DNA of 64,000 bases from positions 124,001-188,000 of the forward strand of contig NC_018388.1 in NCBI RefSeq assembly GCF_000208865.1, given 5' to 3'. This document shows, piece by piece, positions 12,601 to 24,203 of the stretch (positions within the stretch are counted from its first letter, which is position 1; each line of letters begins with the position of its first letter). The notes beneath the pieces were generated by a model. The model was not told the origin of the DNA and did no database searches. It saw only the letters and a list, made by a program, of their open reading frames with translations. The DNA is from Neospora caninum Liverpool. Lineage: Eukaryota; Apicomplexa; Conoidasida; Eucoccidiorida; Sarcocystidae. A program made the position numbers and the translations under genes.

Positions 12601-14107
12601 GGACGAGACGACCCGAAGCGACACCAAGAACCCCGCAAAAAACGCGAAGAGACGAGCAAAATAAAGAGGGAAAACAAACCACAGAGATCACACACACACA
12701 TACGCTGGGCATACATATATACGTATGCAAATACGTATACAACATATATATATATATATATAAATAAGGATAATCTATATGTGTGTGTATTACGCTCCGA
12801 CAGGTGTGCAGCCACGTGCGAGTGCGTTTCCCCCCTTTTTTCTGCTTTTCTCGCTTGTTTCTTCTCCTTTTTTTGGCTACCTCGGAAGAGAGACATCTGG
12901 AAGCAGCAGAGAGAAGCGACAGTCGGAGCAGGTCAACTGAGAGCGAAAGGTCGACAGCCTGCGGACACGAGAGAAGGGACAGAGACAGTTGAGGAGACAG
13001 CAGAGAGCAGAGAGAGCGGGTTGTAGAGGGGCGAGGGAGAAGGGTAGAAACCGCGGGAAAAAGAGAGACCGAGCCGAAGGAAGACACAAACTGCCGAGGG
13101 AGCGAACATTGCGGACCCAGAGACAGACGGCGGTTGACGACTTAAAGCAGAGAAAAAAAAGAGGGAAAGGTCAACGCTCGCGAAAGACGAGACAAGACAG
13201 AGAAGAGAAGAAAGAGAAGAAAGCGGAGAGAAGAAAGACGAGACAAGACAGAGAAAAGAAGAAAGAGGAGAGAAGAAAGAGAAAAGAAGAAAGAGGAGAG
13301 AAGAAAGAGGAGACAAGACAGAGAAGAGAAGAAAGAGAAGAAAGCGGAGAGAAGGAAGACGAGACAAGACAGAGAAAAGAAGAAAGAGGAGAGAAGGAAG
13401 AGAAGAGGACACAAGAGAGCGGAGGCAAGAGCCAGGAAGGGTACCGTTAAGCCTTGTCGGACACGGTGAGGAGAGAACAGAAAGATCCACCCTACGAATC
13501 AGACGACCTAAAGCCAGCAGACAGAGAACGAACGGACGTTGGGACTCGAAAGTGAGGCTCTTCTCTTCTGTCCGTATCACCTCAAAACACACAGATCTCT
13601 CACCTCCTGAGCAATGTCTTGGCGCATGGCATTGACCTCGAAAAACAACGACACAGCCTCTGCGCCTTCCTTCTCATCCTCTCGCTCTGCCTTCCCTCCC
13701 TCTTCCTTCTCTTCATCCCCTCCCTGTTCGTTCTCTTCCTTCACTCCGTCTTCTTTCTCTTCTCTTGCTTTTTCTTGATTTTCTTTCTCCCGGGCAACCT
13801 GTATCGCCTCTCCGGCGAGCCGGAACACCTCCTTTGCGAAGTGTTCATCGAGGGTTCCCCAGTCCCTCGCCGTTTCTTGCCTTTCGGCAGAGCCTCTTTG
13901 CGCACCATCGCGGCTGGTGAGTTTCGACACTTCCCACAGAGCGGCGGCACGGAGAGAGATTTCCTCGAGGTCTGAGAGGAGTTCTGCCTGCGACAAATCT
14001 TTCCATCGCAACCGATCTGAGGCGGGGAGGAGCGGCGAAAGAGACAGCGAGCGCTGACATGGCTGTGGTAGAACTCCAGGCCCAGCCGGCAAGAGCTTCG
14101 TTTCCAT
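9170..14107 (-). CDS. Conserved-looking hypothetical protein, 713 residues, six exons
   Basis: Exons: 14107-13604, 12549-12254, 11818-11550, 11427-10959, 10596-10257 and 9433-9170. Phase is maintained at every join and the total is 714 codons including the stop. I do not recognise the family. Exon 1 has Leu/Ala-rich helical stretches, an acidic charged run (about residues 117-148) and ends FFEVNAMRQDIAQE. Exons 2-3 contain Arg-rich helices. Exon 4 includes LEALLILHLQ and a Ser/Pro/Asp repeat. Exons 5-6 join smoothly as EKIKDALHTQ then TTQNDKARSIWEE and finish with AREIWENYLKAQ. No signal peptide or membrane segment is visible. The exon 3 donor used here (GTCAGG) excludes a low-complexity Arg/Glu tail; the stronger-looking site at 11460 would break the frame of exon 4. 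The protein looks cytosolic or nuclear and helical. Function unknown. Confidence 0.62.
9529..9628. repeat. (TA)n microsatellite cluster in last intron
   Basis: Two TA runs separated by TATGTATATCTACG-like spacers, in the final intron of the 713-residue gene. This explains the Tyr/Ile open frames on both strands here. Confidence 0.85.
11046..11170 (-). repeat. 21-bp coding minisatellite (Ser-Pro-Pro-Ser-Ser-Pro-Asp)
   Basis: About six tandem 21-bp units with a few substitutions. On the minus strand each unit codes for SPPSSPD or SSSSSPD in exon 4 of the 713-residue protein. As the unit is a multiple of three, copy-number change would not break the frame. Confidence 0.75.
13140..13440. repeat. 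GAAGAAAGAGGAGA-type purine repeat in intron 1
   Basis: About 300 bp of purines on the plus strand built from repeated GACAAGACAGAGAAGAGAAG and GAAGAAAGAGGAGAGAA blocks. It lies in intron 1 (12550-13603) of the 713-residue gene. The long Ser/Leu/Phe open frames on the opposite strand are artefacts of this tract. Confidence 0.8.
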
Positions 14108-17100
14108 GGTTGCCTGCCTTGCCAGGAAAGGAGGGAGAAAGAAGAGAGAGGAAGAAGTGAGAGAAAGAAGAGAGAAGAAGTGAGAAGAAGAGAAAAAAGA
14201 GAAAGCATGAAGTGAGAGGAAGAGAAAGAAGAGAGAGGGAGAAGTGAGAAAGGCACAACAAGAAGAGACAGAGAAGGGGAGACGCGAAGAATTAAAAAAG
14301 GCATAAAAGGGGAAAGATGCTCGGCGGGTTTCTGAAAGCTCGCCTGCGAGATGTGCAGGCCAGCGAACCGCTACCGTTTAGAGGTACGCCTTAATAGGAG
14401 TGAGAAAAGAAGAAAACGACAAAGAAGAAAAGGGTGTGTAAAAGCAAGAGTAAAAGAGGTGAGAAGGAAATTGCGGTAAGAAGAAAACACACAAGAACCT
14501 GTGCCAGCTTTTCCCAGACATGCTGTGCGTAAAGGAAGTTGCAAGTCGGGGCAAAGCGGGTCTAGCGGCTGGGTGGGTCGCCTGGAACTAGCTCGAGGCA
14601 TTTTCTATCCCTTTCTCTCTCTTTCTCTCACTTTTTCTCTCACTTTCTTTCGCTCTTTCTTCTCTCTTTCCTTCTCTCTTTCGCTTCCTTTCCACGTTTC
14701 CTGCTACCTCTCTAATCGTGCGTCTGGACAGGCGGGAGAGGAAAAACGAAGAGGCTGAGAACAGCTTGTGTCGCCCTCTCACCTCGCCGGAAGCAGAGAT
14801 GTTTTCTTGTAACAGCGCCGTGGTACGTCGCCCTCTCTCCTCCTCTCTCTCGCATTCCTCTGAAAATTCTTCCGTTTAACCCTCGTTGCACTGAGAGACT
14901 GGAGGCCGACACCCCCGGAGTCGCCGGACTCGTCAGGGAGACTCTCACGCGCCTGCCGTCGTCAGGACAGGAAACACAGCGCGACGCGCTCTGCGCTCTT
15001 CTTTCTTGCCTCCACACAGAAATAATACGTTCAAGGTGCTAAAGCAGTCGAACCTTGCCCAACAGGAGACAGAGATAAGAAAAAAAAACACAGGGGGACG
15101 GCGAACCGCTGCTTGAGAGACACACTGGGGACAGCGGTGAGAAAATTCACTTCCGCATTGAGAGACAGGAGCCTCGTGCGCTTCACATACTTTCAGATCT
15201 TTGCGTGCAAATGCCTGTACACTTGTCTCTGGAAACGAGATTTCACAGATGTGTGTGGACGAAGGGCGCTTCTCGCCTGTAAATCCCTATATATATATAT
15301 ATCTGGATAGGTACATACGGATATATATCTATATATGTAAATGCATATATCCGTGCACATATTTTTATATCTGTGTATTGACATGCACATCTTTATACCG
15401 CCCGTCTATATATGTATATATGCAAGTATATATATCTTGATACGTAAGTGTATGTCTCTGTGCTTGACGGATTGGGAGGCGTGATATTTCGGATCTTCTC
15501 GCGGGAGAAGCGTTGCATCTGCTGAGAGGAAAAAGATGCAAGTTGAAGTTTCCGCACTCTCTGGTGGCCCGTGCGAGTATCTGTCTCTCCACTCCAAGCG
15601 GAGTCTGTACACTCCGGTGAACTTGGGAACCACACGATGAAAATCATCCCAATCCCAACGCAAAGAAAAACTGGCACGCGGCAGCACAAAACGGGTTGAG
15701 CTTTTTCTTTTCGAGACGAAGTCGGAAGCGAAGAAATGGGTTCTAAGGACACACACATACATCCACCGATTTCCCAGAGCGAAGTCCTTGGATTGTTTCT
15801 CAAGATGCTACAGATGTGTAGTTTTTTGCGAGTTTGCTTTCGAGTTTCCTTTGCCGCTCTAGCCGCGAACAACAACTTTTTCGTCTGAGAAACGGATGAT
15901 GGGTTTTGTGCCGCCGGGCTGAGTCGCGACTTCTCCCGCTCCGCGAAGCAAGTCGAAAGGTCGCTGAAAACCCTCACAAGAACGAGACGGCTCTTCAGAG
16001 GTGCCTACCAACAGAAGAGATTCTCTCTGTGTGCAAAGCCTTCCTTCGGAAACAGGGATTTGCTGTCACGTCCCCCATCTCTGAACATTTTACACGAGAC
16101 TTACAGAAGAGCCGGTGTAGCTAAGCAGCGCGCGACGAAACAGCTCTTCCCTCTTTTCTATTCTCCTGCCTTTGTTATTTTCGTCCTCGTAAACCGTCAA
16201 GTGATGCAAACCATCCACGTTCCAATCCTCGTGCGAAAGACAGGAGGCAGTCGCCGTCTCTCGCGCGCTGTGACGGCACGCAGAGAGAGAAAGAGAGGGG
16301 AATTGGACAGAGAAAGACTAGAAAAGAGGCGAGAGAGTGAGGAAAGGGAGATAAGGCAAAAGGAGAGAGGGAGAAGAGGCAAGGAGAGTAAGAGGAAGAG
16401 AGGAGGGAGGAACTGGAGAGAGAAAGGAACAGAAGAGAGAGAGGAGGGAGAGAAGACAAGGGGAGAGAGAGGAGGGAGAGAAGACAAGGGGAGAGAGAGG
16501 AGGGAGAGAAGACAAGGGGAGAGAGAGGAGGGAGAGAAGACAAGGGGAGAGAGAGGAGGGAGAGAAGACAAGGGGAGAGAGAGGAGGGAGAGAAGACAAG
16601 GGGAGAGAGAGGAGGGAGAGAAGACAAGGGGAGAGAGAGGAGGGAGAGAAGACAAGGGGAGAGAGAGGAGGGAGAGAAGACAAGGGGAGAGAGAGGAGGG
16701 AGAGAAGACAAGGGGAGAGAGATAAGGCAAAAGGAGAGAGGGAGAAGAGGCAAGGAGAGTAAGAGGAAGAGAGGAGGGAGGAACTGGAGAGAGAAAGGAA
16801 CAGAAGAGAGAGAGGAGGGAGAGAAGACAAGGGGAGAGAGAGGAGGGAGAGAAGACAAGGGGAGAGAGAGAAGGCAAGAGGAGAGAGAGATAAGGAGAGA
16901 GGCTAAAAGGAGAGGAAGACAGACAGACATTCAGGAGACGGACGAGAAAGACCGTCATTGACAGGGGGAGAGGAAAAAGAGAAGAACTGGTGACTCTCTG
17001 TTTGTCGCAGCCAGACTGGGAGTTTGCAAGTGTGCCATGCGCTCGCCTTATATAGAGGGAATCAAATCGACATGCGCGTTTCCTTTTTTTCTCTAGAAAA

Positions 17101-17501
17101 GAGGGCTTTTTGCACTGCCGTGAAGATGCATTTTCTTTTCTCTTCTCCCTTTGCTTTCGCGAAAAAGCGTTTTTGCGTCGAGGTGCGAGTCCGTGGTTTT
17201 TTTTTGTCTTGAATCTCCGGCGGAGACCCGACCTCTTGCGGCGTCGAAGAGACACACGGTCGGGAAGACAGAACGCCTGTCTCCCCGTCGTGTTCTCTCT
17301 TCCTTTTTCTCCCCTTGTTCTCTCTTCTTTTTTCTCTTCTTTCTCCCTCTTCTTGTCGCTCGCTTCTCTCCCCGTTTTTTCTTTCCCGGTCAGCAGTGGA
17401 ACTTCTCTCTTTGTTCTTTTCTCTTTCCCCCGTCGTTTCTCTGTTACTTTGTTTCTCCCCGCGTGGTCTCTCTCCTGCTTCGTCCCCCCGATTTCTCAAT
17501 C
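14108..17501. promoter_or_regulatory. Divergent spacer between the 713-residue gene and the RGG protein gene
   Basis: 3.4 kb between divergent start codons. It holds GA-rich DNA near 14110-14260, CT-rich DNA at 14600-14700, a TA/TATG microsatellite at 15285-15435, the 27-bp array at 16350-16900 and a CT-rich stretch just upstream of the start at 17502. A 194-codon minus-strand open frame (15393-15977) has no recognisable domain and was not called. Confidence 0.45.
16350..16900. repeat. Nested 27-bp purine minisatellite
   Basis: About ten tandem 27-bp units at 16440-16710, all purine except one C per unit. They are flanked by two nearly identical copies of a separate segment of about 100 bp (about 16350-16450 and 16722-16822), after which the 27-bp unit resumes for two more copies. 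The array is intergenic. Very long Ser/Leu/Pro and Glu/Gly/Arg open frames across it are repeat artefacts. Confidence 0.85.
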
Positions 17502-20500
17502 ATGTTCGCACGCCGCGGGGGAGGCGACGGCGCCGTCTTCAACGCGCTCGCGGCTGCGGCTGCAGCCTCGGTTGCGCGCACGACTTCCCCTCGCCCCCAC
17601 GCTTCCACGTCTTCTGGCGTCTCGGGAGGCCGAGAGAAAGGCCGGAGTCGCGAGGAGAGGAGTTTGGAGAGAGAGTTTGGCGACGGGCGGGAGGAGCGGA
17701 AGCGCCCCGGCGAGGACTGTCTGCCTCATCGCCGGCGGTACAGGGAGGGCCGGGAGGTGTACGACGAGGATCGAGAGGATTTTGCCCACAGCGAGCGCAG
17801 TCTGCGCCACAGACGCGGCGGGCGCGAGCGAGATGCCGACTACGCGTGCGCGTCGGAGACGGACGATCCGGAGAGACGCGGCGATCGCGAGGACTCGCGG
17901 AGGGCGAGACACCGCGCGCATGAGGGCGAGGGTAGCAGATACTGCTACTACGACGACGGCGAGCCAGACCGAGACAGAGAATCGTTCAAAGACGACAAAG
18001 CGAGGAAGGGGAGACGCCACCGAGACAGCTACTTTGAGAGCCGGAACTGCGAGACCGAGAGAGACCGGGGATCTGAGAGAAGACGCGAAGAGAGCGGCAG
18101 CGGCCACGCCGACGAGGAGCCCCTCTACCGCCGGCGACACGACCGCGAAAAAACGAGACGAGACGAAGACGACAGTCGCACGTGGAGGTACTCTCCCCAC
18201 AGTTCCCGGCATCCGCTCTCGCCACGGCCAGACGGCAGAGAGAAAGAGACAGACCGAGAGAGGGAAAGAGAAGACAGAGACGGAGACAGATACAGGGAAC
18301 GGAACAGAGGGGGAGAACGAAGCAGAGGGGGAGAACGAAGCAGAGGGGGAGAACGAGACAGAGGAGGAGAACGAAACAGAGGAGGAGAACGAGACAGAGG
18401 AGGAGAACGAGACAGAGGAGGAGAACGAGACAGAGGAGGAGAACGAGACAGAGGCGGAGAACGAGACAGAGGGGTAGAACGAGAAAGGGGAGAAAGGGAC
18501 GAAAGGGGAGAAAGGGACGAAAGGGGAGAAAGGGACGAAAGGGGAGACAGGGGAGAGAAAGAGGGCGAGAGAGGGGAGATCGTCAGAGAGTTGGAGAGAG
18601 ATGAAGTCGAGAGGCAGAGACGCCGGGGAGACGAACCCGAGCGTTCGATGTCGAAGGTGGTTCGCGAGACGCCACAGTCGGAGAAAGAGAGTGAATGGAG
18701 ACGAGAGAAGAGTGCCTTAGCGTCGTCGCCTTCGTCGGGTGGGCATTGGTGGGAGCGCAGCAGCGGAGGCAGCCGAGAGAACGCGAGAGGCCGCCGAGGA
18801 CGGGGGGGAAGAGGCTGGGAGCGGAACGAGCGAAGAGGCCGGACTCGAGGAGGAGACACTCGGCGACGAAGGCCTGGCGGACCCTGGAGCTGAGCCGGAG
18901 GGCGGCGGAGACAGCGACAGGCGCGCTGACGAGAAGCTGGAGAATTCGACAGGTGCTCCGCATGCACGTGGACGGAACTGGCGAGGAGGCGCACGAGGCG
19001 GGCTGAACGAGGGCGGCCATCCCGGCTACCCCCCCGCAGAAGCCGCAAAGCGAAGAAGAGAGCCGCGCAGCAGACAGCCGAAAAGGTCCCAACAGAGGAT
19101 CGGGAAGGAAGGAAATGTAGGCCGAAACGAAAAGATCTAAGAGAAAGAGACCCAGAATCTCTTATTCTCCTCTGTCTCTCCCTTAATCTCACCTTTCATG
19201 CATATCTTCTCCCGTGTCTCTCCCGTAATCTCACCCTTCATTCATATCTTCTCCTGTGTCTCTCCCGTAATCTCACCCTTCATGCATATCTTCTCCTGTG
19301 TCTCTCCCTTAATCTCACCCTTCATTCATATCTTCTCCTGTGTCTCTCCCGTAATCTCACCCTTCATGCATATCTTCTCCTGTGTCTCTCCCGTAATCTC
19401 ACCCTTCATGCATATCTTCTCCTGTGTCTCTCCCTTAATCTCACCCTTCATGCATATCTTCTCCTGTGTCTCTCCCTTAATCTCACCCTTCATGCATATC
19501 TTCTCGTGTATCTCGCTCGTAATCTCACCCTTCATGCATATCTTCTCGTGTATCTCGCTCGTAATCTCACCCTTCATGCATATCTTCTCGTGTATCTCGC
19601 TCGTAATCTCACCCTTCATGCATATCTTCTCGTGTATCTCGCTCGTAATCTCACCCTTCATGCATATCTTCTCGTGTATCTCGCTCGTAATCTCCCTTCA
19701 TGCTTTTCTCTCCTTCTCTATCTCTCTCTGACTCTCCCTGTTTCCGTCTCTCGCTTTTCTGTGGCTCTCGGTCCACCGCGTCTCTCGTTTTTAACTTTCT
19801 CTCCCCTTTTTTCTCTCCTCTTTAGCGCGGGACAGGTGTTTTTTTCGCGTTTTGCAGGACGCGGCCGAAGGTGCGCCTTCCGGCGAGAAAACGACAGACA
19901 CTCTGCCCTGGTGGGAGAAACTGGCGTTGCAGCGGCGAGGCCGCGGCGGCGTGCGTGGCCGCGGAGCCTTCCGAGGCGGCTACCGGGGCGGGCCCCACCT
20001 CGTGCCTGGCGGTCTCCCCGCGGAGGTAGGAAGAAAGAATCTACACCGCACACAGAACTCCACACGCGGATGCTTATCCAAAATTGTCCATGACATGTTT
20101 CGTCTAAAACATTACACGTGCTTATATATATATATATGTGTGTGAGTCGATTCTTCTGGTCTGGGAATGTCCATTCCCCGGGTTGTCCCGGTGAAAAGGT
20201 GTGGACGTATTCACACGGTTTTCTGTCTTTTCTCTCGCTCTTTCTTATTCTCCTCTCGCTCTTTCTTCTCTCGTTTTCTTTTCAGGGAACCTGCGGAGCG
20301 CCCGGCGTGCGCAGAGGCCCTCTCGGCGCGCCGTTGCCACCCCGCGAGGGCCTTCCGGGACCGGGCTCTTTTCCAGGTAATTTCGCAGGACAGAGAGGGG
20401 CTAGCTAGACTGTACCGTTTTGAACTGAAAACGGTGAAATGGGGAACAGTTTTTTCCCTTTTTTTTCTCTTCAGCGCCCGGAAGCGAGACTGGAGAAGGC

Positions 20501-23500
20501 CCTCCGCCACAGGTACGTCGCTGTCGAGTCTTCTCGCAACACGAGAACGAAAGCGAACAACCGTGACTCCGTCGCTTTGCACCCAGTTCTTTAGCAGAAC
20601 GACGCATGCGTGCCGTCACGGCTTTTCTTTTCGCGTAGGCAGCTAGACATCTCCATGCAAAGCATACCCACTGACATGCGTACACACGCACATGGACACA
20701 TCGATCTCTGTCTTCATCTGCCCATATCGCTGCGTCTCTCTCTCTGTATCTTCTTTTTTCTGCATGTCTATCTACCTGGCGTTGTAGAGCTCTAAATAGA
20801 TCGTTTTTCCGGTCGTGTTGTTCTAGGGAAGATGCACGCACACACACACATTTGTGTGTGCAGAGCCTCTGAGCGTGTTTTTGGATGGCAGACTTTCTCT
20901 CTCCTTCCTTATCGCCTTCTGGCCTTTTGTCTGTCTTCGTTTCACCCGTTCTTTCAGCGACCAGGACTCGCGCCGTGCTCGCCGACGCGGGGACAGCCTT
21001 CGTTCCCCGCGCCGCTCGAGTCTTTTCCTTCGTTCCCGCCGGCGCCCGTCAGCATCCAACTCCGGCCTCGCGCTCTCCACCCGTGCACACCCGCGGAAGA
21101 GCGCGACGAGCAAACGTTCTTCCCCGGCGAGGGCGAAGACTGGGGAGGCCCCGGCCGGAGCCCCGTCGTGATTCTCGGCCCCAGACCGCGGCCCGTGCCT
21201 GCTGTGCCTCTGACGGCCGGAAGAGGCGGCGCTCCCGTGCGAGGTAAGACATCCACAAATGCTCAGCTTTTTGCTTGCCAAACACATTTCCTCCATCAAC
21301 ACACGGGCACACTCTGCAGCGCATACACCCTGTGCACACGCATATATAAAAGTAGATAAACATGCATATATACCTACATGCATATCTATAGATATACATG
21401 TGTGTATATATCTCTATATCTCTATAGATCTCTATAGATCTATATAGATCTCTCTATATCTATATAGATCTATATAGATCTATCTGTCTATGTAGATAGA
21501 TATATAAGGGTAGAAAGTGTGTACGGGGGAACAGTGGAGGTGAGACGGGGGGGTGGGAGGGAGAGCCTGGATTGAGGGTGCGTCGGACCACTCTGGGAGT
21601 GTGCTCTTTTATCCCGCGAACGCCTGAGACCTGGAATCCTTTCGTTTTCGTCCCCCGTCTTTTTCTCCGTGTTCCACCTCGGCGCAGGCGTACCGCTTCC
21701 TGGGTCGCGCCCGCCGCCTCGGCCGTTTCCGCCAGGCTTCCCGGGCGCTCGGCCGCCTCCGAGCAACTTCCCCGACGGAGACAGCTCCAGTTCTCAGGGC
21801 TTCCCCGTCCACACCTTCCCTCACGCGCAGTCCTTTTTCCCGCGGGGGCCTCGCGGGGAAGGCGACGGCGCGGAGGGCGTCGTCCCCGTGTCCCTTTCGG
21901 ACAACCGCGGAAAGAAAAACGCGCCTTTTTTCGCGTGCGAAAGAAACGAGTCTCCACACGGTCCCCCGGGGCTGCAGCCCCGCGACTTGAGTGAAGAGAC
22001 TCCGCCGACCGGCGAGGGTCAGCCGGGGCGCGACGCAGGCGCGGGACCCGCGGCCTTTCCTGCAGCCTCGCCGGTGATTGTGAATCTGCAGGGGCCAGAA
22101 GGCCCAGACGCGAATCCCCCTCATGCGAATTTACCTCACGCGAATTTACCTCACGCGAATCCACATCATGTGAATCCACATCATGTGAATCCCCCTCACG
22201 CCAACCCCCCTCACGCTGCGTTTCCGTCTTCTGAGGCCGCGGGAGAACCTCCGGAGTGCTCCCCTGCGGTCCCGCCGCCACGCGTGATTAACCTCTCTTC
22301 TTCCTTTCCTCTGGGCTCTCCGCCGCCTCCGCCCCCGTCTTTTCCCCCGTCGTTCTCGACCTTTGCGCCCTTCGCGTCTTTCCCGCCGCCGCCGGGGACT
22401 GGGTCTCCGGGGCCCGCGGGGCCTCCTGCCCCCGGGATGGGGACTGCCCCCGGGATGGGGACTGCCCCCGGGATGGGGACTGCCCCGGGGGGTTCTGGGC
22501 CAGCCCCGGGGATGGGGACTGGGCCTGGTCCGTTCGCGCGAGGCGCCTTGCCGCTGCACGGGGCGGAGGGCGCGCATGCGCGGCCGCGTCCGGGCGCGTT
22601 TCATGGCCCGCATGCGATGGGCGAGGGCGACGAGGGCGAGAGGGGCCCTGGCTTCTTCGGCTCCGGCGCAGCTTCGGGCTACTCGGGCGCTGTTTTCTCG
22701 CGGGGACCCGCGCAGGTTTTGGGCGCGGACGAGCCGCGCTTTGGCCGCGAAAGTGAAGGCCGCGACGCCAGACTCTTGCCGAGGCAGTCCGAGGAGCGCT
22801 TCCAGCCGTTCGCAGACGGCGACGGTGCGGCGGGCCCGGGCGCGACTGGAGAAGAAGATCAACTGTTCCTCTGGCTAGAGACGGTAGGAGACACAGGGAA
22901 AGCAGAAAACGGCGACTCACAGAGAGAGAGGAGATAAAGGGGAGACAGAAACAAGGGAAGAGGAGAGAGAGGGGCTGAGAGGCGAACGCGTTTCACAGCG
23001 AGTCAACGGGGCGTTTCTGGCAAAGTGGCTAAAGGGGGTTCTACGTTTTTTCTGGGTTTCTCATTCACAGGAACTCGCGGCCGTCAACAACGACAAACTT
23101 CTCGCGGAAGTGAACGAGATGCTGTGCCTCGACCTCGTGAACGATTCGGCACTCGGTGAGAAAAAACAACCACGTTTTTCATGTCCTCTTCGTTTCGTGC
23201 TCTCGTCGTTTCGTGCTCTCGTCGTTTCATGTTCTGTTCTTTCCACGTTCTCTTCTTTTCATGCTCTCTTTTTTTCACTTCCCCTGTTCTCTTCTTGCAC
23301 GCGCGTTCGGGTTTTCCATCGCTGGCCTCGCTTGCGCGTCTTTTTCTTTGCGTTTCCACTCTTCTCTCTCTCCTTGCCCCCGTCCCCCACTTTTGCGCAT
23401 TTCGGTCCTCGGGGCACGGGCGGCCGTTCTGCGCTCCGGCTGTTTTCGGTTGCTGCTAGCACGCGCGTTTGTGGTTTCTCTGGGTGTGCGCAGCGGAGAC

Positions 23501-24203
23501 GCTGGCGGAGAAAACGGGCCTTCCTCTCCCTCACGCCTCGCCCTTCCCGTCCCTCTCTTCTGCGGATCTCTCTCTCTCTTCCCCGCCGTCTTCTGCTCTG
23601 CCTTTGCTTTTCCAACTCGCCTCGCTCGACGAAACGCCCGACTTCGCTTCTCTTTCTTCTCTTTCTTCTGCGGGCGCGAGAGGCTTCGAAGGACTGCCGT
23701 TGCCTGCGGCGCTCGAGGGCAGTCCCCTGCTGTCCACGATTGCTGCGCGCGCCTCGGCAAAGCAGCGAGAACGAGAGAGAGAACAAGACGCGGAAGGCAG
23801 GGACGACTTGGCGCACTTTGGTCCGGTGAAGCGTCTCCACGTTGACGCAGGCGAGGCGCGTTTCTCTGGAGGAAAGCCTGCCGCCGAACCCCCTGCGACT
23901 TCCCGCTCGTGCCTTCCCCCGCTGGCCTTCTCTTCTCTCTCCCGAGCCGCCGCCGCAGCGGAAGGGAGCGACGAACAGAAGCGAGAGGAGAGAAAGGAGA
24001 GGCCGGCGTGTCTGGAGGATCTGGGATGGGAGATGGATTCGCTGGGCGTCTTGAGGAAAGCCGAAGCGAGCGTCTCGGGAGCTGTGGCCGACCCGAAAAG
24101 TGCAAAGGTGCGATCTCTGCTGTCTGCAGAGACAGCCGACAGCGCCAGACTCCAAGTCACCGCGTGCTCTGCGTTCCCGCCACTCGCGTTGTGGACTTCG
24201 TGA
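17502..24203 (+). CDS. Large RGG/Arg-Glu-rich and Pro/Gly-rich protein, probable RNA-binding or scaffold protein
   Basis: Model: 17502-18690, 18761-19116, 19858-20025, 20286-20376, 20475-20512, 20958-21243, 21688-22883, 23071-23155 and 23494-24203, giving 1372 residues. All joins from exon 3 onward use good GT-AG sites and keep frame. The first intron (18691-18760, 70 nt) is inferred only because the frame must shift to reach the donor at 19117. The N-terminal third is Arg/Glu/Asp-rich with GGERDR-type repeats. Then come RGG-rich segments (RGRGGVRGRGAFRGGYRGG), a long Pro/Gly/Phe-rich disordered region with PHANL and PGMGTA repeats, and an ordered helical stretch (ELAAVNNDKLLAEVNEMLCL) near residue 1110. 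RGG boxes usually bind RNA, so a role in RNA metabolism is the best inference. No catalytic domain is seen and I do not recognise the family. Confidence 0.62.
18300..18545 (+). repeat. 18-bp coding repeat (GGERDR / GERDER)
   Basis: Tandem 18-bp units in exon 1 of the RGG protein coding for GGERSR, GGERDR or GGERNR, followed by 15-bp units coding for GERDE. Both units are multiples of three. Confidence 0.8.
19160..19702. repeat. 42-bp minisatellite in intron 2 of the RGG gene
   Basis: About 13 tandem 42-bp units. The first eight or so carry a TCTCCTGTGTCTCTCCC core and the last five a TCTCGTGTATCTCGCTCG core, so there are two subfamilies in blocks. Most units contain ATGCATAT. The array is open in one frame (177 codons, 14-residue periodicity) but lies between a donor at 19117 and an acceptor at 19857, so it is read as intronic. 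Confidence 0.88.
22119..22215 (+). repeat. 15-bp coding repeat (NLPHA / NPHHV)
   Basis: Six or seven tandem 15-bp units in exon 7 of the RGG protein coding for NPPHA, NLPHA or NPHHV. A second coding repeat (PGMGTA, 18-bp units) lies at about 22431-22490. Confidence 0.8.

Noticed and set aside
15393..15977. 194-codon minus-strand frame
   Set aside because: No domain, ends in TA microsatellite DNA, and no splice partners were found.
16197..17255. 352-codon minus-strand open frame rich in Ser/Leu/Pro
   Set aside because: It runs through the 27-bp purine array; composition and periodicity are those of the repeat.
19198..19731. 177-codon frame with 14-residue repeats
   Set aside because: Lies between a donor and an acceptor that join flanking exons in frame; best explained as intronic satellite.
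22146..22862. 238-codon Arg/Pro-rich minus-strand frame
   Set aside because: Shadow of the GC-rich plus-strand exon 7 of the RGG protein.
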